NCBI GenBank assembly: GCA_964057225.1
Contig: OZ059898.1
Coordinates: 21,367,267-21,431,266, forward strand
Direction: 5' to 3'
DNA: 64,000 nt
From: Auanema rhodensis
Taxonomy: Eukaryota > Nematoda > Chromadorea > Rhabditida > Rhabditidae
Shown: positions 25,801 to 40,300 of the stretch, in pieces
How the letters are laid out: the number at the start of each line of letters is the position of its first letter
Numbering within the stretch: position 1 is the first letter of the stretch
The notes under the pieces: generated by a model
What the model saw: the letters and a program-made list of their open reading frames with translations, nothing else
Told to the model about the DNA's origin: nothing
Database searches by the model: none
Translations under genes and position numbers: made by a program

Positions 25801-28400
25801 ATTCCTCATGTCCATATTAGTCTAAAAACAAATTTTTATTGATATTGGTGCATGGTAACCATGACTTTGAAATTTACGTGAACTTTAATTTATGCTAATT
25901 AAATGTACACGTGATGTGCACTTGGTATGTAACTCGCTTCACGTGAAAGATAAAGAGATGCGGTTTTCAAAATTAGATTTCCCATGTCCATATTAGTCTA
26001 AAAACAAATTTTTATTGATATTGGTTCATGGTAACCATGACTTTGAAATTTACGTGAACTTTAATTTATGCTAATTAAATGTACACGTGATGTGCACTTG
26101 GTATGTAACTCGCTTCACGTGAAAGATAAAGAGATGCGGTTTTCAAAATTAGATTCCCCATGTCCATATTAGTCTAAAAACAAATTTTTATTGATATTGG
26201 TGCATGGTAACCATGACTTTGAAATTTACGTGAACTTTAATTTATGCTAATTAAATGTACACGTGATGTGCACTTGGTATGTAACTCGCTTCACGTGAAA
26301 GATAAAGAGATGCGGTTTTCAAAATTAGATTCCCCATGTCCATATTAGTCTAAAAACAAATTATTATCGATATTGGTTCATGGTAACCATGACTTTGAAA
26401 TTTACGTGAACTTTAATTTATGCTAATTAAATGTACACGTGATGTGCACTTGGTATGTAACTCGCTTCACGTGAAAGATAAAGAGATGCGGTTTTCACAA
26501 TTAGATTCCCCATGTCCATATTAGTCTAAAATCAAATTTTTATTGATATTGGTTCATGGTAACCATGACTTTGAAATTTACGTGAACTTTAATTTATGCT
26601 AATTAAATGTACACGTGATGTGCACTTGGTATGTAACTCGCTTCACGTGGAAGATAAAAAGATGCGGTTTTCAAAATTAGATTCCTCATGTCCATATTAG
26701 TCTAAAAACAAATTTTTATTGATATTGGTGCATGGTAACCATGACTTTGAAATTTACGTGAACTTTAATTTATGCTAATTAAATGTACACGTGATGTGCA
26801 CTTGGTATGTAACTCGCTTCACGTGAAAGATAAAGAGATGCAGTTTTCAAAATTAGATTCCTCATGTCCATATTAGTCTAAAAACAAATTTTTATTGATA
26901 TTGGTTCATGGTAACCATGACTTTGAAATTTACGTGAACTTTAATTTATGCTAATTAAATGTACACGTGATGTGCACTTGGTATGTAACTCGCTTCACGT
27001 GAAAGATAAAGAGATGCGGTTTTCAAAATTAGATTCCCCATGTCCATATTAGTCTAAAAACAAATTTTTATTGATATTGGTGCATGGTAACCATGACTTT
27101 GAAATTTACGTGAACTTTAATTTATGCTGATTAAATGTACACGTGATGTGCACTTGGTATGTAACTCGCTTCACGTGAAAGATAAAGAGATGCGGTTTTC
27201 AAAATTAGATTCCCCATGTCCATATTAGTCTAAAAACAAATTATTATCGATATTGGTTCATGGTAACCATGACTTTGAAATTTACGTGAACTTTAATTTA
27301 TGCTAATTAAATGTACACGTGATGTGCACTTGGTATGTAACTCGCTTCACGTGAAAGACAAAGAGATGCGGTTTTCAAAATTAGATTCCCCATGTCCATA
27401 TTAGTCTAAAAACAAATTTTTATTGATATTGGTGCATGGTAACCATGACTTTGAAATTTACGTGAACTTTAATTTATGCTAATTAAATGTACACGTGATG
27501 TGCACTTGGTATGTAACTCGCTTCACGTGGAAGATAAAGAGATGCGGTTTTCAAAATTAGATTCCTCATGTCCATATTAGTCTAAAAACAAATTTTTATT
27601 GATATTGGTTCATGATAACCATGACTTTGAAATTTACGTGAACTTTAATTTATGCTAATTAAATGTACACGTGATGTGCACTTGGTATGTAACTCGCTTC
27701 ACGTGAAAGATAAAGAGATGCGGTTTTCAAAATTAGATTCCCCAAGTCCATATTAGTCTAAAAACAAATTTTTATTGATATTGGTTCATGATAACCATGA
27801 CTTTGTAATTTACGTGAACTTTATATTATGCTAATTAAATGTACACGTGATGTGCACTTGGTATGTAACTCGCTTCACGTGAAAGATAAAGAGATGCGGT
27901 TTTCAAAATTAGATTCCCCATGTCCATATTAGTCTAAAAACAAATTTTTATTGATATTGGTGCATGGTAACCATGACTTTGAAATTTACGTGAACTTTAA
28001 TTTATGCTGATTAAATGTACACGTGATGTGCACTTGGTATGTAACTCGCTTCACGTGAAAGATAAAGAGATGCGGTTTTCAAAATTAGATTCCCCAAGTC
28101 CATATTAGTCTAAAAACAAATTTTTATTGATATTGGTTCATGATAACCATGACTTTGAAATTTACGTGAACTTTATATTATGCTTATTAAATGTACACGT
28201 GATGTGCACTTGGTATGTAACTCGCTTCACGTGAAAGATAAAGAGATGCGGTTTTCAAAATTAGATTCCCCATGTCCATATTAGTCTAAAAACAAATTTT
28301 TATTGATATTGGTGCATGGTAACCATGACTTTGAAATTTACGTGAACTTTAATTTATGCTAATTAAATGTACACGTGATGTGCACTTGGTATGTAACTCG
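22900..28400 (+). repeat. Segmental duplication B, copy 2 (expanded mosaic)
   Basis: Counterpart of about 6.94-10.87 kb. Exact anchors at offset 17420 are TTATTATCGA at 26361 and 27241, CAGTTTTCAA at 26841, TTTTCACAA at 26492 and the AAAGACAAAG monomer at 27351-27363. An internal 8-monomer repeat is present: TTATTATC at 24953 and 26361, and TTTTCACAA at 25084 and 26492, both 1408 bp apart. Three consecutive CTAAAATCAAAT monomers lie at about 25.29-25.66 kb. Two odd monomers with TTATATTATG (27821, 28173) sit 352 bp apart. Confidence 0.75.
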
Positions 28401-29390
28401 CTTCACGTGAAAGATAAAGAGATGCGGTTTTCAAAATTAGATTCCCCATGTCCATATTAGTCTAAAAACAAATTTTTATTGATATTGGTGCATGGTAACC
28501 ATGACTTTGAAATTTACGTGAACTTTAATTTATGCTAATTAAATGTACACGTGATGTGCACTTGGTATGTAACTCGCTTCACGTGAAAGATAAAGAGATG
28601 CGGTTTTCAAAATTAGATTCCCCATGTCCATATTAGTCTAAAAACAAATTTTTATTGATATTGGTGCATGGTAACCATGACTTTGAAATTTACGTGAACT
28701 TTAATTTATGCTAATTAAATGTACACGTGATGTGCACTTGGTATGTAACTCGCTTCACGTGAAAGATAAAGAGATGCGGTTTTCAAAATTAGATTCCCCA
28801 TGTCCATATTAGTCTAAAAACAAATTTTTATTGATATTGGTTCATGGTAACCATGACTTTGAAATTTACGTGAACTTTAATTTATGCTAATTAAATGTAC
28901 ACGTGATGTGCACTTGGTATGTAACTCGCTTCACGTGAAAGATAAAGAGATGCGGTTTTCAAAATTAGATTCCCCATGTCCATATTAGTCTAAAAACAAA
29001 TTTTTATTGATATTGGTGCATGGTAACCATGACTTTGAAATTTACGTGAACTTTAATTTATGCTAATTAAATGTACACGTGATGTGCACTTGGTATGTAA
29101 CTCGCTTCACGTGAAAGATAAAGAGATGCGGTTTTCAAAATTAGATTCCCCATGTCCATATTAGTCTAAAAACAAATTTTTATTGATATTGGTGCATGGT
29201 AACCATGACTTTGAAATTTACGTGAACTTTAATTTATGCTAATCAAATGTACACGTGATGTGCACTTGGTATGTAACTCGCTTCACGTGAAAGATAAAGA
29301 GATGCGGTTTTCAAAATTAGATTCCCCATGTCCATATTAGTCTAAAAACAAATTTTTATTGATATTGGTGCATGGTAACCATGACTTTGA

Positions 29391-30580
29391 AATTTACGTG
29401 AACTTTAATTTATGCTAATTAAATGTACACATGATGTGCACTTGGTATGTAACTCGCTTCACGTGAAAGATAAAGAGATGCGGTTTTCAAAATTAGATTC
29501 CCGATGTTCATATTAGTCTAAAAACAAATTTTTATTGATATTGGTTCATGGTAACCATGACTTTGAAATTTACTTGAACTTTAATTTATGCTAATCAAAT
29601 GTACACGTGATGTGCACTTGGTATGTAACTCGCTTCACGTGAAAGATAAAGAGATGCGGTTTTCAAAATTAGATTCCCCATGTCCATATTAGTCTAAAAA
29701 CAAATTTTTATTGATATTGGTGCATGGTAACCATGACTTTGAAATTTACGTGAACTTTAATTTATGCTAATTAAATGTACACATGATGTGCACTTGGTAT
29801 GTAACTCGCTTCACGTGAAAGATAAAGAGATGCGGTTTTCAAAATTAGATTCCCCATGTCCAAATTAGTCTAAAAACAAATTTTTATTGATATTGGTGCA
29901 TGGTAACCATGACTTTGAAATTTACGTGAACTTTAATTTATGCTAATTAAATGTACACATGATGTGCACTTGGTATGTAACTCGCTTCACGTGAAAGATA
30001 AAGAGATGCGGTTTTCAAAATTAGATTCCCCATGTCCAAATTAGTCTAAAAACAAATTTTTATTGATATTGGTGCATGGTAACCATGACTTTGAAATTTA
30101 CGTGAACTTTAATTTATGCTAATTAAATGTACACATGATGTGCACTTGGTATGTAACTCGCTTCACGTGAAAGATAAAGAGATGCGGTTTTCAAAATTAG
30201 ATTCCCGATGTTCATATTAGTCTAAAAACAAATTTTTATTGATATTGGTTCATGGTAACCATGACTTTGAAATTTACGTGAACTTTAATTTATGCTAATC
30301 AAATGTACACGTGATGTGCACTTGGTATGTAACTCGCTTCACGTGAAAGATAAAGAGATGTTTTAAAATTAGATTCCCCATGTCCATATTAGTCTAAAAA
30401 CAAATTTTTATTGATATTGGTGCATGGTAAATATGACTTTGAAATTTACGTGAACTTTAATTTATGCTAATCAAATGTACACGTGATGTGCACTTGGTAT
30501 GTAACTCGCTTCACGTGAAAGATAAAGAGATGCGGTTTTCAAAATTAGATTCCCGATGTTCATATTAGTCTAAAATCAAA
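29391..30580 (+). repeat. Third direct copy of the CACATGATG/CCCGATGTTC block
   Basis: CCAAATTAG at 29860 lies 17772 bp (101 monomers less 4 bp) after the one at 12088. The monomer order (CACATGATG with CCCGATGTTC, AATCAAAT, two CCAAATTAG copies, CACATGATG, AATCAAAT, GATGTTTTAAAA, GGTAAATATG) parallels 11.6-12.7 kb and 2.5-3.3 kb. It ends at the odd monomer at about 30570-30600. Confidence 0.82.
30355..30370 (+). other. 4-bp-short monomer (3 of 4)
   Basis: Same allele, again followed by a GGTAAATATG monomer (about 30427). It lies at the end of the third copy of the CACATGATG/CCCGATGTTC block, just before the change of array domain at about 30.58 kb. Confidence 0.9.
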
Positions 30581-30600
30581 TTTTCATTGTTATTGGTTCA
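30560..30600 (+). other. Boundary between array domains I and II
   Basis: One monomer here carries CCCGATGTTC, CTAAAATCAAAT and the unique TTTTCATTGTTATTGG together. To the left lie blocks typical of domain I; to the right TATCGAT is absent through to the window end and the domain-II cassette begins to recur. The hybrid, unusually mutated monomer is what an ancient exchange point between two differently evolved parts of the array would look like. The boundary is inferred from variant content. Confidence 0.6.
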
Positions 30601-31470
30601 TGGTAACCATGACTTTGAAATTTACGTGAACTTTAATTTATGCTAATTAAATGTACACGTGATGTGCACTTGGTATGTAACTCGCTTCACGTGGAAGATA
30701 AAGAGATGCGGTTTTCAAAATTAGATTCCTCATGTCCATATTAGTCTAAAAACAAATTTTTATTGATATTGGTGCATGGTAACCATGACTTTGAAATTTA
30801 CGTGAACTTTAATTTATGCTAATTAAATGTACACGTGATGTGCACTTGGTATGTAACTCGCTTCACGTGAAAGATAAAGAGATGCGGTTTTCAAAATTAG
30901 ATTCCCCATGTCCATATTAGTCTAAAAACAAATTTTTATTGATATTGCTTCATGGTAACCATGACTTTGAAATTTACGTGAACTTTAATTTATGCTAATT
31001 AAATGTACACGTGATGTGCACTTGGTATGTAACTCGCTTCACGTGAAAGATAAAGAGATGCGGTTTTCAAAATTAGATTCCCCATGTCCATATTAGTCTA
31101 AAAACAAATTTTTATTGATATTGGTTCATGGTAACCATGACTTTGAAATTTACGTGAACTTTAATTTATGCTAATTAAATGTACACGTGATGTGCACTTG
31201 GTATGTAACTCGCTTCACGTGAAAGATAAAGAGATGCGGTTTTCAAAATTAGATTCCCCATGTCCATATTAGTCTAAAAACAAATTTTTATTGATATTGG
31301 TTCATGGTAACCATGACTTTGAAATTTACGTGAACTTTAATTTATGCTAATTAAATGTACACGTGATGTGCACTTGGTATGTAACTCGCTTCACGTGAAA
31401 GATAAAGAGATGCGGTTTTCAAAATTAGATTCCCCATGTCCATATTAGTCTAAAAACAAATTTTTATTGA

Positions 31471-34231
31471 TATTGCTTCATGGTAACCATGACTTTGAAA
31501 TTTACGTGAACTTTAATTTATGCTAATTAAATGTACACGTGATGTGCACTTGGTATGTAACTCGCTTCACGTGAAAGATAAAGAGATGCGGTTTTCAAAA
31601 TTAGATTCCCCATGTCCATATTAGTCTAAAAACAAATTTTTATTGATATTGGTTCATGGTAACCATGACTTTGAAATTTACGTGAACTTTAATTTATGCT
31701 AATTAAATGTACACGTGATGTGCACTTGGTATGTAACTCGCTTCACGTGAAAGATAAAGAGATGCGGTTTTCAAAATTAGATTCCCCATGTCCATATTAG
31801 TCTAAAAACAAATTTTTATTGATATTGGTTCATGGTAACCATGACTTTGAAATTTACGTGAACTTTAATTTATGCTAATTAAATGTACACGTGATGTGCA
31901 CTTGGTATGTAACTCGCTTCACGTGAAAGATAAAGAGATGCGGTTTTCACAATTAGATTCCCCATGTCCATATTAGTCTAAAAACAAATTTTTATTGATA
32001 TTGGTGCATGGTAACCATGACTTTGAAATTTACGTGAACTTTAATTTATGCTAATTAAATGTACACGTGATGTGCACTTGGTATGTAACTCGCTTCACGT
32101 GGAAGATAAAGAGATGCGGTTTTCAAAATTAGATTCCTCATGTCCATATTAGTCTAAAAACAAATTTTTATTGATATTGGTGCATGGTAACCATAACTTT
32201 GAAATTTACGTGAACTTTAATTTATGCTAATTAAATGTACACGTGATGTGCACTTGGTATGTAACTCGCTTCACGTGAAAGATAAAGAGATGCGGTTTTC
32301 AAAATTAGATTCCCCATGTCCATATTAGTCTAAAAACAAATTTTTATTGATATTGGTTCATGGTAACCATGACTTTGAAATTTACGTGAACTTTAATTTA
32401 TGCTAATTAAATGTACACGTGATGTGCTCTTGGTATGTAACTCGCTTCACGTGAAAGATAAAGAGATGCGGTTTTCAAAATTAGATTCCCCATGTCCATA
32501 TTAGTCTAAAAACAAATTTTTATTGATATTGGTTCATGGTAACCATGACTTTGAAATTTACGTGAACTTTAATTTATGCTAATTAAATGTACACGTGATG
32601 TGCACTTGGTATGTAACTCGCTTCACGTGAAAGATAAAGAGATGCGGTTTTCAAAATTAGATTCCCCATGTCCATATTAGTCTAAAAACAAATTTTTATT
32701 GATATTGGTTCATGGTAACCATGACTTTGAAATTTACGTGAACTTTAATTTATGCTAATTAAATGTACACGTGATGTGCACTTGGTATGTAACTCGCTTC
32801 ACGTGAAAGATAAAGAGATGCGGTTTTCAAAATTAGATTCCCCATGTCCATATTAGTCTAAAAACAAATTTTTATTGATATTGCTTCATGGTAACCATGA
32901 CTTTGAAATTTACGTGAACTTTAATTTATGCTAATTAAATGTACACGTGATGTGCACTTGGTATGTAACTCGCTTCACGTGAAAGATAAAGAGATGCGGT
33001 TTTCAAAATTAGATTCCCCATGTCCATATTAGTCTAAAAACAAATTTTTATTGATATTGGTTCATGGTAACCATGACTTTGAAATTTACGTGAACTTTAA
33101 TTTATGCTAATTAAATGTACACGTGATGTGCACTTGGTATGTAACTCGCTTCACGTGAAAGATAAAGAGATGCGGTTTTCAAAATTAGATTCCCCATGTC
33201 CATATTAGTCTAAAAACAAATTTTTATTGATATTGGTTCATGGTAACCATGACTTTGAAATTTACGTGAACTTTAATTTATGCTAATTAAATGTACACGT
33301 GATGTGCACTTGGTATGTAACTCGCTTCACGTGAAAGATAAAGAGATGCGGTTTTCACAATTAGATTCCCCATGTCCATATTAGTCTAAAAACAAATTTT
33401 TATTGATATTGGTGCATGGTAACCATGACTTTGAAATTTACGTGAACTTTAATTTATGCTAATTAAATGTACACGTGATGTGCACTTGGTATGTAACTCG
33501 CTTCACGTGGAAGATAAAGAGATGCGGTTTTCAAAATTAGATTCCTCATGTCCATATTAGTCTAAAAACAAATTTTTATTGATATTGGTGCATGGTAACC
33601 ATAACTTTGAAATTTACGTGAACTTTAATTTATGCTAATTAAATGTACACGTGATGTGCACTTGGTATGTAACTCGCTTCACGTGAAAGATAAAGAGATG
33701 CGGTTTTCAAAATTAGATTCCCCATGTCCATATTAGTCTAAAAACAAATTTTTATTGATATTGGTTCATGGTAACCATGACTTTGAAATTTACGTGAACT
33801 TTAATTTATGCTAATTAAATGTACACGTGATGTGCTCTTGGTATGTAACTCGCTTCACGTGAAAGATAAAGAGATGCGGTTTTCAAAATTAGATTCCCCA
33901 TGTCCATATTAGTCTAAAAACAAATTTTTATTGATATTGGTTCATGGTAACCATGACTTTGAAATTTACGTGAACTTTAATTTATGCTAATTAAATGTAC
34001 ACGTGATGTGCACTTGGTATGTAACTCGCTTCACGTGAAAGATAAAGAGATGCGGTTTTCAAAATTAGATTCCCCATGTCCATATTAGTCTAAAAACAAA
34101 TTTTTATTGATATTGGTTCATGGTAACCATGACTTTGAAATTTACGTGAACTTTAATTTATGCTAATTAAATGTACACGTGATGTGCACTTGGTATGTAA
34201 CTCGCTTCACGTGAAAGATAAAGAGATGCGG
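31471..34231 (+). repeat. 8-monomer higher-order repeat (1408 bp), two copies
   Basis: Anchors 1408 bp apart: TATTGCTTCA 31471/32879, TTTTCACAA 31944/33352, CCATAACTTT 32191/33599 and GTGCTCTTGG 32424/33832. A third cassette at 34232 comes after only five monomers, so the second unit has lost three. The same 8-then-5 spacing appears in segmental duplication B copy 2. Confidence 0.88.
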
Positions 34232-34599
34232 TTTTCACAATTAGATTCCCCATGTCCATATTAGTCTAAAAACAAATTTTTATTGATATTGGTGCATGGT
34301 AACCATGACTTTGAAATTTACGTGAACTTTAATTTATGCTAATTAAATGTACACGTGATGTGCACTTGGTATGTAACTCGCTTCACGTGGAAGATAAAGA
34401 GATGCGGTTTTCAAAATTAGATTCCTCATGTCCATATTAGTCTAAAAACAAATTTTTATTGATATTGGTGCATGGTAACCATGACTTTGAAATTTACGTG
34501 AACTTTAATTTATGCTAATTAAATGTACACGTGATGTGCACTTGGTATGTAACTCGCTTCACGTGAAAGATAAAGAGATGCGGTTTTCAAAATTAGATT

Positions 34600-37399
34600 C
34601 CCCATGTCCATAATAGTCTAAAAACAAATTTTTATTGATATAGGTTCATGGTAACCATGACTTTGAAATTTACGTGAACTTTAATTTATGCTAATTAAAT
34701 GTACACGTGATGTGCACTTGGTATGTAACTCGCTTCAAGTGAAAGATAAAGAGATGCGGTTTTCAAAATTAGATTCCCCATGTCCATATTAGTCTAAAAA
34801 CAAATTTTTATTGATATTGGTTCATGGTAACCATGACTTTGAAAATTACGTGAACTTTAATTTATGCTAATTAAATGTACACGTGATGTGCACTTGGTAT
34901 GTAACTCGCTTCACGTGAAAGATAAAGAGATGCGGTTTTCAAAATTAGATTCCCCATGTCCATATTAGTCTAAAAACAAATTTTTATTGATATTGGTTCA
35001 TGGTAACCATGACTTTCAAATTTACGTGAACTTTAATTTATGCTAATTAAATGTACACGTGATGTGCACTTGGTATGTAACTCGCTTCACGTGAAAGATA
35101 AAAAGATGCGGTTTTCAAAATTAGATTCCTCATGTCCATATTAGTCTAAATACAAATTTTTATTGATATTGGTTCATGGTAACCATGACTTTGAAATTTA
35201 CGTGAACTTTAATTTATGCTAATTAAATGTACACGTGATGTGCACTTGGTATGTAACTCGCTTCACGTGAAAGATAAAGAGATGCGGTTTTCAAAATTAG
35301 ATTCCCCATGTCCATATTAGTCTAAAAACAAATTTTTATTGATATTGGTTCATGGTCACCATGACTTTGAAATTTACGTGAACTTTAATTTATGCTAATT
35401 AAATGTACACGTGATGTGCACTTGGTATGTAACTCGCTTCACGTGAAAGATAAAGAGATGCGGTTTTCAAAATTAGATTCCCCATGTCCATATTAGTCTA
35501 AAAACAAATTTTTATTGATATTGGTTCATGGTAACCATGACTTTGAAATTTACGTGAACTTTAATTTATGCTAATTAAATGTACACGTGATGTGCACTTG
35601 GTATGTAACTCGCTTCACGTGAAAGATAAAGAGATGCGGTTTTCAAAATTAGATTCCTCATGTCCATATTAGTCTAAATACAAATTTTTATTGATATTGG
35701 TTCATGGTAACCATGACTTTGAAATTTACGTGAACTTTAATTTATGCTAATTAAATGTACACGTGATGTGCACTTGGTATGTGACTCGCTTCACGTGAAA
35801 GATAAAGAGATGCGGTTTCCAAAATTAGATTCCCCATGTCCATATTAGTCTAAAAACAAATTTTTATTGATATTGGTTCATGGTAACCATGACTTTGAAA
35901 TTTACGTGAACTTTAATTTATGCTAATTAAATGTACACGTGATGTGCACTTGGTATGTAACTCGCTTCACGTGAAAGATAAAGAGATGCGGTTTTCAAAA
36001 TTAGATTCCCCATGTCCATATTAGTCTAAAAACAAATTTTTATTGATATTGGTTCATGGTAACCATGACTTTGAAATTTACGTGAACTTTAATTTATGCT
36101 AATTAAATGTACACGTGATGTGCACTTGGTATGTAACTCGCTTCACGTGAAAGATAAAGAGATGCGGTTTTCAAAATTAGATTCCCCATGTCCATATTAG
36201 TCTAAAAACAAATTTTTATTGATATTGCTTCATGGTAACCATGACTTTGAAATTTACGTGAACTTTAATTTATGCTAATTAAATGTACACGTGATGTGCA
36301 CTTGGTATGTAACTCGCTTCACGTGAAAGATAAAGAGATGCGGTTTTCACAATTAGATTCCTAATGTCCATATTAGTCTAAAAACAAATTTTTATTGATA
36401 TTGGTGCCTGGTAACCATGACTTTGAAATTTACGTGAACTTTAATTTATGCTAATTAAATGTACACGTGATGTGCACTTGGTATGTAACTCGCTTCACGT
36501 GAAAGATAAAGAGATGCGGTTTTCAAAATTAGATTCCCCATGTCCAAATTAGTCTAAAAACAAATTTTTATTGATATTGGTGCATGGTAACCATGACTTT
36601 GAAATTTACGTGAACTTTAATTTATGCTAATTAAATGTACACATGATGTGCACTTGGTATGTAACTCGCTTCACGTGAAAGATAAAGAGATGCGGTTTTC
36701 AAAATTAGATTCCCCATGTTCATATTAGTCTAAAAACAAATTTTTATTGATATTGGTTCATGGTAACCATGACTTTGAAATTTACGTGAACTTTAATTTA
36801 TGCTAATTAAATGTACACGTGATGTGCACTTGGTATGTAACTCGCTTCACGTGAAAGATAAAATGATGCCGTTTTCAAAATTAGATTCCCCATGTCCATA
36901 TTAGTCTAAAAACAAATTTTTATTGATATTGGTTCATGGTAACCATGACTTTGAAATTTACGTGAACTTTAATTTATGCTAATTAAATGTACACATGATG
37001 TGCACTTGGTATGTAACTCGCTTCACGTGAAAGATAAAGAGATGCGGTTTTCAAAATTAGATTCCCCATGTTCATATTAGTCTAAAAACAAATTTTTATT
37101 GATATTGGTGCATGGTAACCATGACTTTGAAATTTACGTGAACTTTAATTTATGCTAATTAAATGTACACGTGATGTGCACTTGGTATGTAACTCGCTTC
37201 ACGTGAAAGATAAAATGATGCCGTTTTCAAAATTAGATTCCCCATGTCCATATTAGTCTAAAAACAAATTTTTATTGATATTGGTTCATGGTAACCATGA
37301 CTTTGAAATTTACGTGAACTTTAATTTATGCTAATTAAATGTACACGTGATGTGCACTTGGTATGTAACTCGCTTCACGTGAAAGATAAAGAGATGCGG
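34600..37399 (+). repeat. Loosely ordered domain-II stretch between cassettes
   Basis: Eighteen monomers separate the cassettes at 34232 and 37400. Several carry private changes: CATAATAGTC and TATAGGTTC near 34.61-34.64 kb, CTTCAAGTG near 34.74 kb and GAAAATTACG near 34.85 kb. It also holds the first CTTTCAAATTT (about 35014), CTAAATAC (about 35150), GGTCACC (about 35355) and GTGACTCG (35781) alleles, later amplified at 39-62 kb. A small domain-I-like group (CCAAATTAG, CACATGATG, CCATGTTCA) lies at 36.54-37.08 kb. Confidence 0.7.
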
Positions 37400-40300
37400 T
37401 TTTCACAATTAGATTCCCCATGTCCATATTAGTCTAAAAACAAATTTTTATTGATATTGGTGCATGGTAACCATGACTTTGAAATTTACGTGAACTTTAA
37501 TTTATGCTAATTAAATGTACACGTGATGTGCACTTGGTATGTAACTCGCTTCACGTGGAAGATAAAGAGATGCGGTTTTCAAAATTAGATTCCTCATGTC
37601 CATATTAGTCTAAAAACAAATTTTTATTGATATTGGTGCATGGTAACCATGACTTTGAAATTTACGTGAACTTTAATTTATGCTAATTAAATGTACACGT
37701 GATGTGCACTTGGTGTGTAACTCGCTTCACGTGAAAGATAAAGAGATGCGGTTTTCAAAATTAGATTCCCCATGTCCATATTAGTCTAAAAAAAATTTTT
37801 ATTGATATTGGTTCATGGTAACCATGACTTTGAAATTTACGTGAACTTTAATTTATGCTAATTAAATGTACACGTGATGTGCACTTGGTATGTAACTCGC
37901 TTCACGTGAAAGATAAAGAGATGCGGTTTTCAAAATTAGATTCCCCATGTCCATATTAGTCTAAAAACAAATTTTTATTGATATTGGTTCATGGTAACCA
38001 TGACTTTGAAATTTACGTGAACTTTAATTTATGCTAATTAAATGTACACGTGATGTGCACTTGGTATGTAACTCGCTTCACGTGAAAGATAAAGAGATGC
38101 GGTTTTCAAAATTAGATTCCCCATGTCCATATTAGTCTAAAAACAAATTTTTATTGATATTGGTTCATGGTAACCATGACTTTGAAATTTACGTGAACTT
38201 TAATTTATGCTAATTAAATGTACACGTGATGTGCACTTGGTATGTAACTCGCTTCACGTGAAAGATAAAGAGATGCGGTTTTCACAATTAGATTCCCCAT
38301 GTCCATATTAGTCTAAAAACAAATTTTTATTGATATTGGTGCATGGTAACCATGACTTTGAAATTTACGTGAACTTTAATTTATGCTAATTAAATGTACA
38401 CGTGATGTGCACTTGGTATGTAACTCGCTTCACGTGGAAGATAAAGAGATGCGGTTTTCAAAATTAGATTCCTCATGTCCATATTAGTCTAAAAACAAAT
38501 TTTTATTGATATTGGTGCATGGTAACCATGACTTTGAAATTTACGTGAACTTTAATTTATGCTAATTAAATGTACACGTGATGTGCACTTGGTATGTAAC
38601 TCGCTTCACGTGAAAGATAAAGAGATGCGGTTTTCAAAATTAGATTCCCCATGTCCATATTAGTCTAAAAACAAATTTTTATTGATATTGGTTCATGGTA
38701 ACCATGACTTTGAAATTTACGTGAACTTTAATTTATGCTAATTAAATGTACACGTGATGTGCACTTGGTATGTAACTCGCTTCACGTGAAAGATAAAGAG
38801 ATGCGGTTTTCAAAATTAGATTCCCCATGTCCATATTAGTCTAAAAACAAATTTTTATTGATATTGGTTCATGGTAACCATGACTTTGAAATTTACGTGA
38901 ACTTTAATTTATGCTAATTAAATGTACACGTGATGTGCACTTGGTATGTAACTCGCTTCACGTGAAAGATAAAGAGATGCGGTTTTCAAAATTAGATTCC
39001 CCATGTCCATATTAGTCTAAAAACAAATTTTTATTGATATTGGTTCATGGTAACCATGACTTTCAAATTTACGTGAACTTTAATTTATGCTAATTAAATG
39101 TACACGTGATGTGCACTTGGTATGTAACTCGCTTCACGTGAAAGATAAAGAGATGCGGTTTTCAAAATTAGATTCCTCATGTCCATATTAGTCTAAATAC
39201 AAATTTTTATTGATATTGGTTCATGGTAACCATGACTTTGAAATTTACGTGAACTTTAATTTATGCTAATTAAATGTACACGTGATGTGCACTTGGTATG
39301 TAACTCGCTTCACGTGAAAGATAAAGAGATGCGGTTTTCAAAATTAGATTCCCCATGTCCATATTAGTCTAAAAAAAATTTTTATTGATATTGGTTCATG
39401 GTAACCATGACTTTGAAATTTACGTGAACTTTAATTTATGCTAATTAAATGTACACGTGATGTGCACTTGGTATGTAACTCGCTTCACGTGAAAGATAAA
39501 GAGATGCGGTTTTCAAAATTAGATTCCCCATGTCCATATTAGTCTAAAAACAAATTTTTATTGATATTGGTTCATGGTAACCATGACTTTGAAATTTACG
39601 TGAACTTTAATTTATGCTAATTAAATGTACACGTGATGTGCACTTGGTATGTAACTCGCTTCACGTGAAAGATAAAGAGATGCGGTTTTCAAAATTAGAT
39701 TCCCCATGTCCATATTAGTCTAAAAACAAATTTTTATTGATATTGGTTCATGGTAACCATGACTTTGAAATTTACGTGAACTTTAATTTATGCTAATTAA
39801 ATGTACACGTGATGTGCACTTGGTATGTAACTCGCTTCACGTGAAAGATAAAGAGATGCGGTTTTCACAATTAGATTCCCCATGTCCATATTAGTCTAAA
39901 AACAAATTTTTATTGATATTGGTGCATGGTAACCATGACTTTGAAATTTACGTGAACTTTAATTTATGCTAATTAAATGTACACGTGATGTGCACTTGGT
40001 ATGTAACTCGCTTCACGTGGAAGATAAAGAGATGCGGTTTTCAAAATTAGATTCCTCATGTCCATATTAGTCTAAAAACAAATTTTTATTGATATTGGTG
40101 CATGGTAACCATGACTTTGAAATTTACGTGAACTTTAATTTATGCTAATTAAATGTACACGTGATGTGCACTTGGTATGTAACTCGCTTCACGTGAAAGA
40201 TAAAGAGATGCGGTTTTCAAAATTAGATTCCCCATGTCCATATTAGTCTAAAAACAAATTTTTATTGATATTGGTTCATGGTAACCATGACTTTGAAATT

